In this document: in pieces, positions 40,365-42,406 of the stretch
How positions within the stretch are numbered: position 1 is the stretch's first letter
How the letters are laid out: the number at the start of each line of letters is the position of its first letter
Source of the DNA: SZAS-79 sp038329645
GTDB taxonomy: Bacteria > Pseudomonadota > Gammaproteobacteria > Burkholderiales > SG8-39
Direction: 5' to 3'
Length of the DNA stretch: 42,406 nt
NCBI GenBank assembly: GCA_038329645.1
Contig: JBBQNG010000004.1
Coordinates: 1 to 42,406 of the forward strand
Translations under genes and position numbers: made by a program
The notes under the pieces: generated by a model
What the model saw: the letters and a program-made list of their open reading frames with translations, nothing else
Told to the model about the DNA's origin: nothing
Databases searched by the model: none

Positions 40365-41113
40365 TTGTTCTTTCCCCTGCTCTGCCGTCTGCGTACCGAT
40401 TCGAACAGGACGATGCCCGCGGCGACCGAGACGTTGAGGCTCCCCACCGCGCCCTGCATCGGGATGCGGACCAGGAAGTCGCAGTGTTCCCTGGTCAGCC
40501 GGCGCATTCCTTCGCCTTCCGCGCCGAGTACCCAGGCCACGGCCTCCGGAAAATCGGCGCTGAAGAGGTCATCCTTCGCCTCCTCGTCGGTGCCGACGAT
40601 CCAGATGCTGCGCTCCTTCAGCTCCCTCAGCGTGCGCGCGAGGTTGGTGACCTGGAAGTAGGGGACCGTCTCCGCCGCACCGCTGGCGACCTTGGCGACA
40701 GTCGCGTTAAGGCCGACGGCGCGATCCTTCGGCGCCACGACGGCACTCACGCCGGCCGCATCGGCCACGCGAAGGCAGGCGCCCAGGTTGTGAGGGTCCT
40801 GGATCCCGTCGAGCACCAGCACGAGGGGCGGCCCGCTGACGGCGTCCAGGGTGTCGTCCAGGCTGTGGCTGCGCTTCGATTCGGATACCTGGGCAACGAC
40901 GCCCTGGTGCCGGCCGTGACCCGCGAGGCCGTCCAGCCGGCTCCCGCCAGCGGACATCACGCGCACTTTCTTCTGTTCGGCAAGCTTGAGCAGGTCGCGC
41001 ATGCGGCCGTCGGACCGATCGTCCTGCACGTGCAGCTCGAGGACCGATTCCGGGCGCTGGCGCAGCAGGACCGTCACCGCGTGGAACCCGAACACCATTC
41101 GCGCCGGGTTCAT
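40361..41113 (-). CDS. rlmB: 23S rRNA (guanosine-2'-O)-methyltransferase RlmB
   Basis: A 250-residue SPOUT methyltransferase that modifies G2251 of 23S rRNA. An N-terminal L30e-like substrate domain contains MVFGFHAVTVLLRQRPESVL and SKRSHSLDDTLDAVSGPPL. The catalytic trefoil knot has VLVLDGIQDPHNLGACLRVA (motif 1, with the conserved N-L-G-A-x-x-R), then AWVLGAEGEGMRRLT and GAVGSLNVSVAAGIVLFESV (motif 3). It lies immediately downstream of rnr, as in E. coli and most proteobacteria, overlapping it by 4 bp. Confidence 0.94.
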   Translation of the reverse strand: MNPARMVFGFHAVTVLLRQRPESVLELHVQDDRSDGRMRDLLKLAEQKKVRVMSAGGSRLDGLAGHGRHQGVVAQVSESKRSHSLDDTLDAVSGPPLVLVLDGIQDPHNLGACLRVADAAGVSAVVAPKDRAVGLNATVAKVASGAAETVPYFQVTNLARTLRELKERSIWIVGTDEEAKDDLFSADFPEAVAWVLGAEGEGMRRLTREHCDFLVRIPMQGAVGSLNVSVAAGIVLFESVRRRQSRGKNK

Positions 41114-42406
41114 TTCTCCACGGGGACGAGGTCCATCTTGCGCGTTTCAAGGTCGACCCGCACGAGCTTCACGCGCATGCGGTCGGCCAGGCGGTAGCGC
41201 TTGCCGGTGCGCTCGCCCAGCAGCACGTGGCGCGCCGGATCGAACTGGAAATAGTCGCGGCCGAGCTCGGAGATATGCACCAGACCGTCGACGAAATATT
41301 CGTCCAGCGTCACGAAAACGCCGAACCCCGTGACACCAGTGACGCGGCCCTCGAACACCTCGCCGACGTGGTCCTGCATGTAGAAGCACTTGAGCCAGTT
41401 CTCCACGTCGCGGCTCGCCTCGTCCGCGCGCCTTTCCGTTTCGGAGCAGTGCCGGCCGAGGGCTTCCCAATCGACCCCGTCGTAGCGTTTGCCCGCCACG
41501 CATGCCTTGATCGCGCGATGCACCAGAAGGTCGGGATAGCGCCGGATCGGCGAGGTGAAATGCACGTAGGCCTCGAACGCGAGGCCGAAATGGCCGGCGT
41601 TGTCGGGGCTGTAGACCGCCTGCTTGAGCGAGCGCAGCAGGATCGTCTGCAAGAGTGTGAAGTCCGGCCGCTGGCGGATCTTTACAAGAAGCTCCGCGTA
41701 ATCCTTGGGCCGCGGCTTGTCGCCGCCGCCGAGGTTGAGGCCGAGCTCGGCGAGGAACGCCCGCAGCATGGTGATCTTCTCGGGTGCCGGAACGTCGTGC
41801 ACGCGGAAGAGCACCGGCTGGCCCCGTTCGACGAGGAAATTGCCCGCGCAGACGTTGGCCGCGAGCATGCATTCTTCGATCAGGCGGTGCGCCTCGTTGC
41901 GCTGCTCCGGAACGATGCGCGAGATTTTGCCCCGCGCATCGAACTCCATGCGGGTTTCCACCGAATCGAAATCAATCGCACCGCGCAGCTCGCGCGCCTG
42001 CAGCAGCACCTTGAATACACCGTGCAGCGTTTTAAGATGCGGCAGCAGGTCTTCGCGGCCCGGATTGGCCTTGTCGGCCGACAGCATCTGCCAGACTTCC
42101 GTGTAGGTCAGGCGCGCCCGCGAACGGATTACAGCGGGATAGAACTCGTAGCGCGCCACCGCGCCTTTTGGCGTAATGGCCATCTCGCAGACCATCGCAA
42201 GCCGCTCGACATCCGGGTTGAGCGAACACAGGCCGTTGGAGAGCTTCTCAGGCAGCATCGGGATCACGCGGCGCGGAAAATAACCCGAGGTGCCGCGCTC
42301 GCGCGCATCGATGTCCAGCGCATCGCCATGCCGGACATAGCTGCCCACGTCGGCGATCGCCACCCAAAGGCGGAAACCCTTCCCCTCGCGGACGGCATGC
42401 ACCGCG
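41110..42406 (-). CDS. rnr: Ribonuclease R, C-terminal part (5' end beyond the window)
   Basis: The frame is open to the window edge, so at least 432 residues are seen and the N-terminal cold-shock domains and the start of the RNB domain are missing. The visible part begins D-A-V-H-A-V-R in the RNB core, near the catalytic Asp cluster. It continues through SGYFPRRVIPMLPEKLSNGL, then CSLNPDVERLAMV, FEAYVHFTSPIRRYPDLLVH and an S1 domain, FEGRVTGVTGFGVFVTLDEY, then VDGLVHISELG. It ends KMDLVPVEK, without the Lys-rich tail seen in many RNase R proteins. RNase R degrades structured RNA 3' to 5'. It overlaps rlmB by 4 bp. Confidence 0.92.
   Translation of the reverse strand, partial: AVHAVREGKGFRLWVAIADVGSYVRHGDALDIDARERGTSGYFPRRVIPMLPEKLSNGLCSLNPDVERLAMVCEMAITPKGAVARYEFYPAVIRSRARLTYTEVWQMLSADKANPGREDLLPHLKTLHGVFKVLLQARELRGAIDFDSVETRMEFDARGKISRIVPEQRNEAHRLIEECMLAANVCAGNFLVERGQPVLFRVHDVPAPEKITMLRAFLAELGLNLGGGDKPRPKDYAELLVKIRQRPDFTLLQTILLRSLKQAVYSPDNAGHFGLAFEAYVHFTSPIRRYPDLLVHRAIKACVAGKRYDGVDWEALGRHCSETERRADEASRDVENWLKCFYMQDHVGEVFEGRVTGVTGFGVFVTLDEYFVDGLVHISELGRDYFQFDPARHVLLGERTGKRYRLADRMRVKLVRVDLETRKMDLVPVEK

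Overview
This window is GC-rich (roughly 65-70% in most genes), densely packed chromosomal DNA, most likely from a betaproteobacterium, perhaps a soil or freshwater member of the Burkholderiales/Nitrosomonadales side. The evidence is the rpsF-priB-rpsR-rplI gene order followed by dnaB (priB in this position is a beta/gamma-proteobacterial trait), a Bug/TctC-type tricarboxylate-binding protein tail, an alaC-hom-thrC operon, and many acyl-CoA and carboxylate catabolic genes. I see no rRNA, tRNA, CRISPR array, insertion sequence or phage gene. Many neighbouring genes overlap by ATGA-type junctions, so translational coupling is common.

Layout. (1) 1-11627: the tail of a TctC-like binding protein; a cyclic-nucleotide-binding MscS channel; a CaiB/BaiF CoA-transferase; a complete peptide/nickel-type ABC importer (binding protein, two permeases, two ATPases); then two acyl-CoA dehydrogenases and a crotonase on the other side of a second divergent region. 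Together these look like uptake plus CoA-dependent degradation of an unidentified acid. (2) 11628-15289: a strongly folded non-coding stretch that may be a small RNA, an iron-type alcohol dehydrogenase, a DODA/LigB-type extradiol dioxygenase and an ATP/ADP-antiporter-like MFS protein. (3) 15356-23142: the most distinctive region, a divergent chromate-resistance locus. Leftward it encodes ChrB, a rhodanese-ChrB fusion, the chromate transporter ChrA and a secreted jelly-roll protein. Rightward it encodes a superoxide dismutase-rhodanese fusion, a YncE-like propeller, a second copy of the secreted jelly-roll protein and an MFS transporter. A 24-bp palindrome lies between the two arms, 11 nt from the ChrB start codon.

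(4) 23167-27271: an orphan ABC-type binding protein with lower GC, a luciferase-like monooxygenase, and a divergent molybdopterin oxidoreductase. (5) 27273-33031: the leftward alaC-hom-thrC operon (homoserine and threonine synthesis), then a rightward group: Mth938-domain protein, a maleate-isomerase-like protein without the usual cysteines, and a carboxymuconolactone-decarboxylase-family protein. (6) 33189-36028: a Bcp peroxiredoxin, a PIN-PhoH ATPase begun at an overlapping TTG codon, and a methyltransferase with a signal peptide. (7) 36033-42406: leftward housekeeping genes for a CDGSH protein, DnaB, ribosomal proteins L9, S18 and S6 with PriB, a D-2-hydroxyacid dehydrogenase, RlmB and the 3' part of RNase R.

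The best leads for something new are the chromate locus with two separate rhodanese fusions around one operator, the structured region at 11684-11880, and a ~64-bp two-copy element at 13069 and 21158 whose internal spacing is nearly identical in both copies. All functions are inferred from the sequence by eye; no database search was run.
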